Positions 37,101 through 49,100 of a stretch of DNA of 64,000 bases are shown here, in pieces (position 1 is the stretch's first letter; every line of letters begins with the position of its first letter). Source of the DNA: Buxus sempervirens (lineage: Eukaryota > Streptophyta > Magnoliopsida > Buxales > Buxaceae); NCBI GenBank assembly GCA_947561395.2, contig OX387182.1:48787949-48851948 (forward strand). The letters are read 5' to 3'. Both the position numbers and the translations under genes were made by a program. Below the pieces are notes generated by a model that worked only from the letters and a program-made list of their open reading frames with translations, made no database searches and was not told where the DNA came from.

Positions 37101-40100
37101 AGAAAAAGCTGAATGATATGAAGGATGAAGAGCGGGAACTGCTAGATCGCAAAGCACTTGTAGCGATCCGTCTCACACTTGCGCCAAAGGTAGCTTTCAA
37201 CATCATGAAGGAGAAGACAACACAAGGCCTGATGAGTGCTTTGGCAAGGATGTACAAAAAACCCTCTGCATCAAACAAGGTCTTCTTGATGAAGAAGCTG
37301 TTCAACATGAAGTTATCCAATCACACAAGCATGACGGAACATCTGAACGATTTCAACACAACCATAAGTCAATTGGAATCGTTGGAAATCGTGTATGCTT
37401 TGGAAATATTGGCATTGGCGATTATGTGCTGTTTGCCAGATAGTTGGGATAGTTTTGTTATGGCTGTAAGCAACTCGTCAGGGTTGGTGGAGATGAAGTT
37501 TGAAGATGTTGTTGGAATGCTTCTTAGTGAAGAAACCAGAAGAAAAATGCCCTCCACTTCTGAATCGTTTGGAAATGCCTTACGTGTTGAAGGTAGAGGA
37601 AGATCACATAGGAAAACAGACAGAGGAAAGGGACGATCGAAGTCACGAAAGAGTGGTTCGAGACCTCCACAAGGCAAAGGTGATGGATGCTGGAATTGTG
37701 GAAAGAAGGGGCACTTCAAACATGATTGCATGTTTCTTAACAAGCAAGAACAAAGTGACAACCATGTTGAAGGCTTGGTAAATATTTCTGAAGGATCTAC
37801 TTCTAGTGATGCTTTAATTCTCTCTTGTGATACTAAGAATGAATCATGGATTTTGGACTTTGGTGCCTCTTTTCATGCTACATCAAATGTAGATATGTTT
37901 TCTAACTATGTGAAGGGACGACTTGGAAGGGTGTATCTTGGTGATGATGAACCCTATGACATTGTGGGGAAAGGTGATGTGAACCTTGTCACATCAAACG
38001 GCACAGAGTTGGTGTTACAAAATGTGAGACATGTATCTAGATTAGCAAGAAATTTGATTTCAGTAAGTCAATTATCAGACTTGGGGTACAACATCACATT
38101 TACAGATGATTCATGGAAAATAACCCAGGGGTCTATGGTTGTAACTCGTGGCAAGAGAGAAGGAACCTTGTATATGGCATCCGGCAGCAACAGAATATCT
38201 CTAGCATCAAACTCTATTGATGCTAAGACTTGGCACAGGAGACTTGGACGTATGAGTCAGAAAGGAATGAAGGTAGTGTTGGAAAATGGAAAGCTTGAAG
38301 GATTGTGTTCAGTTGACATATACTTTTGTGAGGACTGTGTCTTTGGAAAGCAGAAAAGGGCTAGTTTCTCAAAGGCAGGAGGGAATCCTAAAGCAAACAG
38401 GTTGGAGTTAGTTCATACAGATATATGGGGACCAGCATAGGTACCTTCGGTTGGTGGCTCTCTTCATTATGTTACTTTCATTGATGATTCAACTAGAAAA
38501 TTATAGGTTTATTTCTTGAAACATAAATCTGATGTGTTTAAGAAATGGAAAGCACTAGTTGAAAATGAGACAGGATCAAAGTGCCCGAGGTCAGATAATG
38601 GAGGTGAATACTGCAGCAAAGAGTTTGAGGAGTATTGTGCTTAGAATGGAATCAGAAGAGAGAAAATGGTTCCATGGATACCACAATAGAATGGTGTAGT
38701 AGAGAGAATGAACAGGACTCTAGCAGAATGGGCAAGAAGCATGAGAATCAATGCCTATCTACTTAAGCAGTTTTGGGCAGATGCAGTCAATACTGCTACT
38801 TATTTGATCAACAGAGGACCATCTACATCACTGGATTGTAGATTGCCAGAGGAAGTTTGGACTGAAAAGGAGGTAAATTTATCTCATCTCAGAACTTTTG
38901 GTTGCACATGTTATGTATACATTGAAAAGGAAAATAGATCCAAACTTGATGCTAAATCTAAGATCTGCACTTTTATTGGGTATGGAGTAAATGAGTTTGG
39001 ATATCGTCTTTGGGATCATGAAAACAGAAAACTCATTAAAAGTAGGAATGTTATTTTTAATGAGAATTCTATGTTCAAAGACATGGCTAAGCAGGTAGAA
39101 AAGTCAGAAAAACTAGAGCTTGAGTTTGCAGAGTTGGATGATACTCCATCCAAGAACACTCAAGTACATCAAGAAGAAGTTGTGTCAGAACTAGATGTGC
39201 ATCATGTTGATCCATAGTCACCTCTTACCATAGTTAGGAGATCGAGCAGGGTTACTAGGCCTCCATCCAGATATTTTCCTTCATTTTCGTATTTATTGCT
39301 GTCTGATAATGGTGAACCTGAATGTTATGATGAAGCATTGCAGGTTGATACAAAGATTAAGTGGGAGGAGGCTATGGATGAGGAGATGAGATCATTGGAA
39401 TCCAACAACACATGGGATTTGGTGGAATTACTAAATGCAAGAAAGCATTACAAAATAAGTGGGTTTACAGGTTGAAACATGAACATGATGGAAGCAAGAG
39501 ATACAAGGCCAGACTTGTGGTGAAAGGCTTCCAACAAAAGGTTGGAATTGACTTCACAGAGATCTTTAGCCCAGTGGTAAAGCTTTCAACTATTAGAGTT
39601 GTGCTCAGTATTGTGGTAACACAAGATCTTCATTTAGAGCAGCTAGATATGAAGACTGCATTCCTCCATGGGGATTTAGAGGAAGATATTTACATGTAGC
39701 AACCTTAGGGATATGAAAAAAGAGGCAATGAAGGATTGGTTTGTAAACTCAAGAAGAGTTTATATGGATTGAAGCAAGCCCCACGTCAATGGTATAAGAA
39801 GTTTGATTCATGGCATGCAATGGGTACATTCATTGCAACTCAGATCATTGCTGCTGCATTAAATTTTTTGGTGATTCGTATATTATATTGCTTTTGTATG
39901 TGGATGACATGTTAGTTGCAGGATCTAACATGGCTGAAATTGAAAAATTGAAAAAGCAATTGTCACAGGAATTCTCAATGAAGGACTTGGGTGTTGCCAA
40001 ACAGATTCTTGGAATGAGAATTGAAAGGGACAGGAAGAAATGTTTGCTGAAATTATCATAGCAGGAGTATATCTCAAAGGTGTTGAAGAGGTTCAACATG

Positions 40101-43100
40101 GAGGCTGCCAAGCCCACTATCACCCCTTTACTAGCAAGTATGAAGTTGTCAAGACTACGATCACCAAAGACAATGGAAAAGAAGGAAGCAATGGAAAGAG
40201 TACCTTATGCTTCAGCCATAGGGAGTTTCATGTATGCCATGGTTGGCACCAAGCTAGACATTGCTCATGCAGTGGGAGTTGTAAGCAGATATATGGATAA
40301 TCCAGGCAAAGAACACTTGCAAGCAGTGAAGTGGATACTGAGGTATCTGAAGGGAACAGTGGATGATGTTCTACACTATGGAGGATCAGATTTTTGCTTG
40401 CCGGGATATGTTGACTCAGACATGGCAGGTGATATTGATAAAAGGAAGAGCACTACTGCCTACATATTTACTCTTGGAAGTAGAGCTGTTTCATGGGTAT
40501 CCAGGTTGCAGAAAATTTTTGTTTTATCTACTACAGAAGCAGAATATGTAGCAGCTACAGAAGCCAGCAAGGATATGATTTGGCTACAGAAATTCCTAGA
40601 GGAGTTAGGAATGGAGCAGAAAAATTGCAAGTTATACAGTGATAGCCAAAGTGCTACTCACTTAGCAAAGAACTCTGCATTTCATGCAAGGACCAAGCAT
40701 ATTGATGTGAGGTACCACTTCATACGTTCGCATCTGGAAAGTGGAACTTTCAAGGTGGAAAAGATTCATACAAGAAAGAATCCTGTAGATATGTTTACGA
40801 AGGTGGTGACAAAAGAGAAGCTAAGGCAGTGCTCTGCCTTAGCTGGTCTTCTTGCTTGAAGAAGAAGGATTGCCGCCGCACAGGATCCTGTTGATGTTAA
40901 AGCTTCAGGATGGTTAGTTGAAGGTTACTAGAAGATGACTACTTGGGTATCATCAGTCTCCAAGTGAGAGATTGTTGAGGTTTGTGGAGCCTGATCATAC
41001 TGGACACCCAGTCACAACCGTTGTGGGTCGAGCTCTGCGGTGAACTCGCGGGGGGTTGCAGGGGGCAGCGCCTGCCTGTCCTTAAGGCAGAGGTTTGGGG
41101 GTGGAGCCCTCGAGGCAAAAATTCGCAAAAGGGTATTTTGGGTATTTCGCTTTGTATTAGGGTATATCCCTGTTTTTGTAGTCATTCATTATATTCTTCG
41201 ATTCGTGACATAGTGAAAAACGGCGGCCGTGGACGTAGCCCTATTCTGGGGTGAATCACGTAAAATCTGTGTGTTTCTTTGTTCATTTTTCTTCATTATT
41301 GCTCTTAGCGATCTATAGGAATCAGGTCGGATTCCTTTCATGACTCCACCCCTATCTTTGTCCAAACACCCTTTTTTCCACTCAACTAAATGCATATTCT
41401 TAAACCCGCCACCCTCCTACAAAAAATTTCTTTGTGCCTTTTCAAGAATGTCCGCCACTCTTTTAGGCACCCTAAACAAGGACCTTTAATACACTGGGAG
41501 ATTAGCCAACACAGATTTTATCAACATAATTCTACCCCCCATTGACAAGTAATTCCTCTTCCACATGGCCAAATGCCTGTCCACTCTCGAAATGACCAGA
41601 TCCCAAAATCTCATCAATCTAGGAGATGCCCCAAGGGGTAGCCCTAGATATGGTAAAGGCAACTGCCCTACCTGGTAGCCTAGAGTTCCATTGAAAGATG
41701 ACACTTTTTTTTTTTTTTTGATCGGTAATGAAAAGGATTATATTAAGGCTAAAAAAAGCAAGGAGTACAGCGACTAGAAAGTACACGATTGGTGTACATG
41801 AACCAATCTACAAATCACAAAAGTTCCCACACTCAAAAAACTCATGACGAATCAATCCTTTACAAGATTCGGAACTTGATGCCCAATACAGTAGGAAGTT
41901 AAGAGATGATTGTACTAAACCCCAAAAAGGACTAGATGAATCTTCGAAAATTCTCTTGTTTCTCTCTTTCCAAAGTGCCCAAAGAATAGCCGCCGGTGCC
42001 AAATTCCACAGTACATCGTTCCTCAGAACACTTTTGCTATAACCCCATGACTGCAGCACTTGAATTAAATCTCTAGGCTGCACCCATAATTTGCCAAATC
42101 TTTGTAGGATAACAGACCACAAATCGTGTGCAACCTTGTAGTGGACAAACAAATGATTTATAGACTCCAAATCAGATTTGCACAATACACATCTGTTTGG
42201 GATATGCCACCCCCTTTTCATGAGGTTGTCTATTGTCAATACTCTCCCCAATGCTGCTGTCCATATAAAGAAACCAATTTTGGATGGAAGAATAGGTTGC
42301 CATAGCATATCTAAGAGCATAAATCTGATGTCCTTCTTGGCTAGATGATTGTAGAACTCTTTTACGGTAAACTCACTTGATCTGTTCCCCACCCATTTCA
42401 TCTCATCTTGATTTGAGTTCAGCTGATGGCCATGAATGCTCACTAATAGTTGAGCTAGAGAGTCAATTTCCCAATCAAACAGGTTCCTTTTGAAATTGAG
42501 ATTCCAATTCCATCCACTCCCATCATAAGAACATAGCTTAGCAATGTACATCTGCGAAGAAGTAGTAATGCTGAAGAGATCGAGAAATCTAGCTTTTATT
42601 GGCTCTTCCCCGCACCATATATCTTCCCAAAATCTTATTCTATCTCCTTTCCCCAACTCATACCTCAAAGAAGAGGTAAGGTGTGAGGAAAATTTAGTGA
42701 TAGGCCTCCAAAGGCTACACCCAATACAGCCATTCACACAACTTGGCAGCCAATCATTGGGGTTATAGTTGTACTTGATTGTGATCAGCTTCCTCCACAG
42801 ACTTGTAGGATCTTTTCCATACCTCCAACTCCATTTGGATAAAAGGGACTTATTAAAGAGTCGCAACCTTCTGATACCCAATCCTCCTTTTTTATCTCTA
42901 CACACTTCCTCCCAACTCACTAGATGATATTTGTTTGCTTCATCCCAACCCTTCCAAAGAAAGTTTCTTTGGATTCTTTCAAGGCTATCCACAACTGATG
43001 CCGGGCAAACCAAAGAAGAAAACAAATAAGTCGGGAGATTTCCCAAAGAGTTTTGAATAAGAGTCAGCTTATTCCTACATTAGCCTAGAGTCCCATTGAA

Positions 43101-46100
43101 AGATGACACTTCTTCCTCTCCTACATTCAAACCCACTAACTTACTTTTTTCCCAATTAACCTTCAAACCAGAAACCATATGGAAGGTGTGCAAAATGCTT
43201 TTTAGCCATAACACCTGGTCTCTAGATGCCTCCAAAAACACCATGATATCATCTGTAAATTGCAAATGAGAGACCATAAGATCGCCTTTACCATCCTAAA
43301 TCCTTGAAGAAGATCCCTCTCAACTACGGCACCAATAAAACAATGAAGAGCCTCAGCCACTAACGTAAACAAAAATGGAGATAAAGGATCCCCTTGATGC
43401 AAACCCCTAGATGATTCGACTAATCCCACGACTGGCCCATTCAAAATGAAAGAGAATTGTACCTTATTCAGACACCCCATAATCCACTTCCTCTATCTAA
43501 TTACAAATCCTTTCCAATATAAGATAGAATCTAAAAATTTCCATTCTACCTTATCATATGCCTTTTCAAGATCCAATTTCCATTCTTGGTTCACCTGTCC
43601 AAATATTACAATCCACACATTCATTAACAATCAACACGCAGTTCAGAATTTGTCTCCCTTCAATAAACGCACTTTGAGATGAACCTATGATACTGGGGAG
43701 AACCACCTTTAGTCTTCGAGATAGAACCTTCGCATATCACACATTATTCATGAATCACTTTTCACAAGGGATGGTAACTGCATTGATTGTTTAAGTAGGT
43801 GTATAGTATTGACTATGGATGGGTTGGGCCGACAATTGGGCACAATTTATTCGTGCATGAGCACAACATAGTCAAGCTGTTTTTTTGTGCTACCATGTGG
43901 CTGGTTCAGAGAGCCCAGAATAGGTGCATCTTCGATGGAGGTACCGCTGCTATGCATGCGATTCAAGAAGACATCTTTATTTTGGCAGCTGATTGGGTTA
44001 GTACCAGAAGGAGTTTAGATGTGTCCCAACATTTGACATTTTGCGGGATTGGGCTACTGTTTCTTTTTTGGATTAGCCTATCTTAGTTTTCAAATTCCTA
44101 TTGTTTTGTTATTCCTTGGGGTGTGTCCCTACTAGCTGGTTTTTTGTTTTATCTTTTCTTTCTTTTTCTCCCATATCTCATGGGTTTTGTACTTTTCTCT
44201 CCCTCTAAGTTTTAATATATCTTTCATCATTCATATCAACATAGGCATGACACATAGCCCATGCTGTGTCCGCAAGGTCCGGCCTCCCTGTTGTGTCATG
44301 CTGAGCCGTCTATAGGTGGTCCAATGCCACAACATGGCATGGGCCCAGCATGGTACAGCACGCCCAGCATGGCATGACACACGCAGCACAATCCAGAATC
44401 ATTTTTCATATAGAATATGTTTGCAATGAGATTTGGACACAACCTTTATCATTCAATAATAGGCTCTAAACTATTGAGCCGTTTTATCATCTCAATAGGT
44501 AATGACACCCATATACTTCAAATTAAGAAAAGTAGAAATGGAGACATTCGAAGTGGTTAGGCAATGCATACAATGGATGAGAATAGGTTAAGGTGGTTTG
44601 GACATGTAAGGTGGAGACCTAGAGATGCACATGTAAGAAGGTGAGAGATGATGCATGTTGAAGGGCCTAAGAGATCACGAGGAAAACCTAAAGACTTGGA
44701 TGGAGTTAATAAAACAAAACTCACAAAAATATAAAATAAATGAAGATATGATGCTGAAGAGAATGGCATGAGGACAGGGCATGGCATGAGAATGGCACGA
44801 CATGGGTAATACTTGGGCCATGGGCTGTGTTGAGCTAGTCTTTTGGAAGATTGGCACAACACGGCACATTTGACACCCCTAGTATTGGCATGAAATGATG
44901 CTGAAGTGATAAAAATCCTGATAAATATCTTTCTAATGAGTTTCAAAAGAAAAAAAAAAGACTTGGGAAATCTAAATTGTTCTCTAGGTGTTGAGGTGAC
45001 CAGCTCGAGACATGGTGTATTGTATTCATCTCCCAAAGGAAATATGGTCTTGATTTGCTCAAGGAGATAGGATGCTTGGTTACGAAGCTGTTGACGATCC
45101 TTTAGAGGAGAACAAGAAGCTAGAATAAAGTGATGGTAGTCACCTAGTGGATACCATGTGCAGGTAGATAATAACATTTGGTTGGCAAACTGATCTTCCT
45201 GTATCATTGCATATGCATTTAGTATAATGGGTCAGTTTATGCACTCACCCCAGGAGTCCCGTTTGGAAGAAGTTTATTGGATTCTACGGTACTTGAAGTC
45301 TTCACTTGGCGAAGGGCTGTTGTTCTCTAAACATGACCACTTGAAGACAGTCTTATACAGATGCTGATTGGGCTAGATCCTTACTGATGGAAGATATACT
45401 TCGGGCTATTACACAGTTGTGGGAGGTAATCTGGTTACTTGGCACAGTAAAAAGCAATCAGTTGTTGCAGGATCAGGCACTGAAGCTAAGCTCCAAGCAA
45501 TGGCACATTGCCCATAATCTAGTTCAGTATGATCAGACAAAACATGGTGAATTTGATTGGCATTTCATTAAAGAGAAGCTGATTTCAGGATTCATTTATA
45601 CACCTTATTGGAAGAAAGGAGCAAATTACAGATTTTCTGATAAAGGGAATTCCTGGTAGTGTCTTTCATGTGTCTTTAGGCTAGTTAGGCATGCGAGATA
45701 TCTTTTTGCTAGCATGAGGAGGGGAGCTTTGACATGTCCCAAAAAAAAAAGGGCTATTAAAAGCAATTATTGAAATCACCACTTTGATATAAAGACTATG
45801 CTATCAGGAAGAAACCCTAGCTAGTGGGGACCATCTTCTCTGACAGCACTATTTCTCTCCACTTTCTTTAACCCATTTCTTTATTATTTTTTTTTACAAC
45901 TTATTGTCTATTCAAATTTATGAAACATTGACAGCATTGAAGTTTGTAAAATAGTAGAGTCCATATTGGTTCCCATTTTGTTATTTCATGAGTGATATGA
46001 TTTAGCTGTTGTTGTCTGATGAAATTAGATCAAATGTCAAAATTGATTTTTTGGGGAATAACAAAAAATTCAAGTCAAATCTCAGTGTCATCCTGTTTTG

Positions 46101-49100
46101 ACATCAATATAAATAGTCAATAGATTCTTTTTATTATGAGAAAAATTGTGTTGACAGCATTTTGTTAGTTTCAAATTATGAAATCTTAGTATTTGAAACT
46201 AATTTCCCTGATTTTATGTTGTTGGGTTGTGCTATTGATCCAGAAATGGAATTGTGGGATTTGAATACTCAAACCTCTTGAAGCATCAGACTTGATACTT
46301 GTGGCTTGTGGTTGCAAAAGATTGAGACCAGGCATTAGTTGCACCCCATTTGGTATAATGAATTATATATCTGGTGTCATTCTATTCCTTTAGGTGGTTG
46401 AAAACATTTGCCGAAGTTGGGGAAAGGTCTTCAAATCAGATGGCTAAGAATAGTGAAACTGGAATGATTTTGTTCCATTGATGTGAAGTGTAATTTGGTT
46501 TATTATTTTGAAATAATGGACTGTGGCAGATGCCGAAATTCTCTCATCTGCATACTCCTATATAACAATCTTGTCTATAAACCGAGAATACTTTTGTGAC
46601 CATCGTATTTCAAAAAGTGAATAGTGTCATCATTTGAATTTTCGAAGACTGTAACTAACAGTTTAGTTTATTTCTCTAGGATCAAAATCGATACAATGCT
46701 GGAAGAGGGGCCCATAAAAGTCTGAAACGGGCAGAGAAGGCACGTGTACTGGTCAGCAAATTACCATGTGAGCGTATAATTATACTTCTTGTAAATATGC
46801 TGTTTAGATATGCTGTAATTTTTACTGCAAGTCATTTCTGCATAATATATTAGTATAAGCTCCTTATTTAAAGAAAAATGAAAGGTGAAATGAGCCTGGA
46901 TTATAAATTTGCTGGCATATAATTTATTATCATGTTGGTATATGACTTGATGAATGTTTTGATCAGTTGTTTGACAAATCTTTAAATATTGTTGATATTC
47001 TTCCTGTGCTTCTACTTGTTGAAGTATAAAATTTTGCAGTAATTAATTGTCTTTAGGGTAACATTATTATCTTGGATTCTGAATCATAACATACTGCATC
47101 CATGAAGCTATACCACGCTCCCACTATCTCTGTAGCGCATACACCCTGAAAATCTGGAAGAACTGATGCCCATGAAGCTACAGCTACCAATATAGTATCA
47201 ATCACCTGATCCACCGACATCTGAGTATCCTAAAATATTCTGCTGAAATGCTCTAACCAAATATAACAGACAACTACATGGAATAGAAAACTATACATGA
47301 TGTTCCCCAGCCCCCCCCACCCCACCCCCCCCTTTGCCTAATTCGCTAATGGTCGAACCATGCTCCAAGAGAATCTGGTAACACCCAGGAAACTTCAGTC
47401 ATCTGAAACAGCCACGTCCAAATAGCTCTTGCGAAATGTTACTAAACAAAAAGGTGATCAATGCTCTCTCCTGCCTCCATACACATAAAGCACACTTGTG
47501 GGGATAAAGCAATCATCTTCCATCCTCTTTAGATACGATCAGCCATATTTATCCTATATAGAAAGGCAGTCCATAAAAAGACCTTAACCTTAAGGGGAAC
47601 CTTAGGCTTCCATAACCGAGACATAGAAAAGGACGCATTAGGATGCAATGAATTCTGGTTGACCACATTTAAAAAAGACTTGTATGAATAAGAACCAAAT
47701 AACCTTATCAGAACTTAATGGATCAAGAAACACATCCTTTAGGTTATCTAGAAGCAAGGCTATCTCTTCCATCTCAGCAGGATGAAGATCTCTCCTAAAT
47801 GGCAGATTCTAAGATGTGCCAGATGGGGACTGCCATGCCCTAAATCCACGTCACGAATTACATTGCGTGAGTAGGATCGAGCATGACCTTGCTCGTAAGC
47901 GAATCCCAAAATTCATTTATTTTTCAATAAATACTTGAAAATTTCACTTAATATTTATACAATCAGAGTTACAACGTAAATTAAACCAATATACCAAATC
48001 AAAACCAAAATTGAACCAACTCGAACCATGGTTTATCCAAATGCATCCAGTCACAATCTTGAACCCCAATGGTTCATAAAATACATCAACTCAAAGATTC
48101 TTGCCAAAGCGTATAACAACATCTTAAACAACATGTTCATCATTCCAATCACCATCCTGTCACGACATTTCATTATCTCAGAATTGCAGTTTCCTGTGAA
48201 AATATAAGGGGTGAGTCTCGAAGAAACCCACTAAGTGAGGCTAATACACCTCAAATGAAAATATGCATAATATTCCTTGTTTAAATAATATATATACACC
48301 AAATAGATATTTAATATTATTAACATTAAATATGAAAAGTTTTTCTAAGTTGGGTTCATAACATATTTACATATATATTTTAATATTAACAATATCAAAC
48401 ATAAGGGATCATGCATTCTAACATAAGAACGATAAATTAAACATGATAAAAAGAAACAATAAATAAACCTTAATCTAAGAGTTAGAAATACTTACCTGTG
48501 ATTTTCATGGACATATACCTTGCAGAAACATAAATAACAGAATTGTAAAGAAATAATAACCATCTAATATCATCCTCACATCCTAGTAGACATCTAGGTC
48601 ATGCTGGGTACTGAATTAGCATAATGTCCGCTAACAGTACAATCGTCTCAATATCCTCTTCCAGTGGGCGTCCCTCACTGGGTACTGAACTAGTATAGAC
48701 TAGCAGTAAACACACTCCCAATAGAACGTCTTTGGCAGACTACTTAACTAGTGTGTGGCCTCACAACTAGAAGTACCACCATATAGGTGTCTGCCAGTCT
48801 TCATATTGGGTACTGGACTAATGAACCCTTGCCACTAGCAGTACAATCGCATCACAATCATCTCAGTGGTTAATCATGCACCAGGTACTGAACTAGCGTT
48901 GCTAGTAGTACAATTTAATCATCATCCCAAGACATGTCGAGATGCGGGGTACTGAACTAGCAACTCGTGCCAGCAGTACAAAAAATTATATCTCCCAACA
49001 ACACTTGGTGTTGGGTACTAGACTAGTATCAAGATACTAGTAGTACTAATATCCATATAATCATGTTTCATTTAAAACTACCAACTCAACATGCCATGCT

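Larger units (their letters stand above)
36608..41340 (+). mobile_element. Copia-B: nearly full-length Ty1/copia (Tork/Tnt1-like) with both LTRs
   Basis: It is 4733 bp, flanked by TGACT at 36603-36607 and 41341-41345. LTRs of 334 bp (36608-36941) and 368 bp (40973-41340) start TGTTGAGG and end CCTTTCA. A primer-binding-like site (ACTGGTATTAAAGCC) follows the left LTR and a purine-rich AAGTGAGAGAT precedes the right one. Parts in order: gag with CCHC knuckle [14 protein letters not shown] (about 37000-37800), protease (about 37840-38100), integrase (about 38220-39050), reverse transcriptase with [11 protein letters not shown] and MKDLG (about 39400-40120), RNase H (about 40440-40860). By eye roughly one in ten LTR bases differs, pointing to a few million years. 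The coding region is broken (around half a dozen breaks). Confidence 0.92.
34864..43731 (-). mobile_element. L1-A: L1 LINE, 5'-truncated, interrupted by Copia-B and L1-B
   Basis: The 17-bp word GCATATCACACATTATT flanks it at 34847-34863 and 43732-43748, and a poly-T run (minus-strand poly-A tail) sits at its left end. On the minus strand, from right to left: reverse transcriptase (43081-43731: [26 protein letters not shown]; 41341-41704: [29 protein letters not shown]), zf-RVT (35600-36500: [18 protein letters not shown]), and a C-terminal RNase H (34977-35500: [29 protein letters not shown]). Several frames are offset and stops occur, for example a frame change near 36001-36065 and another near 35271-35291. 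The 5' part (endonuclease) is missing. Confidence 0.85.
43814..44881. mobile_element. hAT element inside Copia-A, carrying two LINE fragments
   Basis: The ends are TATGGATGGGTTGGGCCG and, on the minus strand, TAGGGGTGTCAAATGTGCC. The flanking 8-mers GTATTGAC (43806-43813) and GTATTGGC (44882-44889) agree at seven positions. Copia-A homology stops and resumes at these borders. Subterminal GGCATG/CATGCC-rich DNA (44240-44400, 44740-44880) is typical of such elements. No transposase remains. Confidence 0.6.
34060..45733 (+). mobile_element. Copia-A: old Ty1/copia fossil, split by later insertions
   Basis: Copia pol homology occurs in three segments: 34060-34863 (RT start), 43732-43813, and 44882-45733 (RT end, then RNase H, where PYTGG-like and [11 protein letters not shown]-type words and a final RHxD-like region are visible). 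A purine tract (GAGGAGGGGAG, about 45717-45727) follows. L1-A separates the first two segments and an hAT element separates the last two. It is a strongly broken fossil with many breaks, and no LTR is recognisable. It must be older than everything inside it. It lies in the sense orientation of MAP65. Confidence 0.7.
28297..46679 (+). other. MAP65 intron 7, 18,383 bp, with nested transposons
   Basis: The first 3 kb (28297-31380) is very AT-rich with no recognisable element. Then come a minus-strand copia fossil, about 1.6 kb of unassigned DNA (32360-34060), and the nested stack from 34060 to 45733. The last 0.95 kb (45734-46679) has no recognised feature. Confidence 0.85.
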
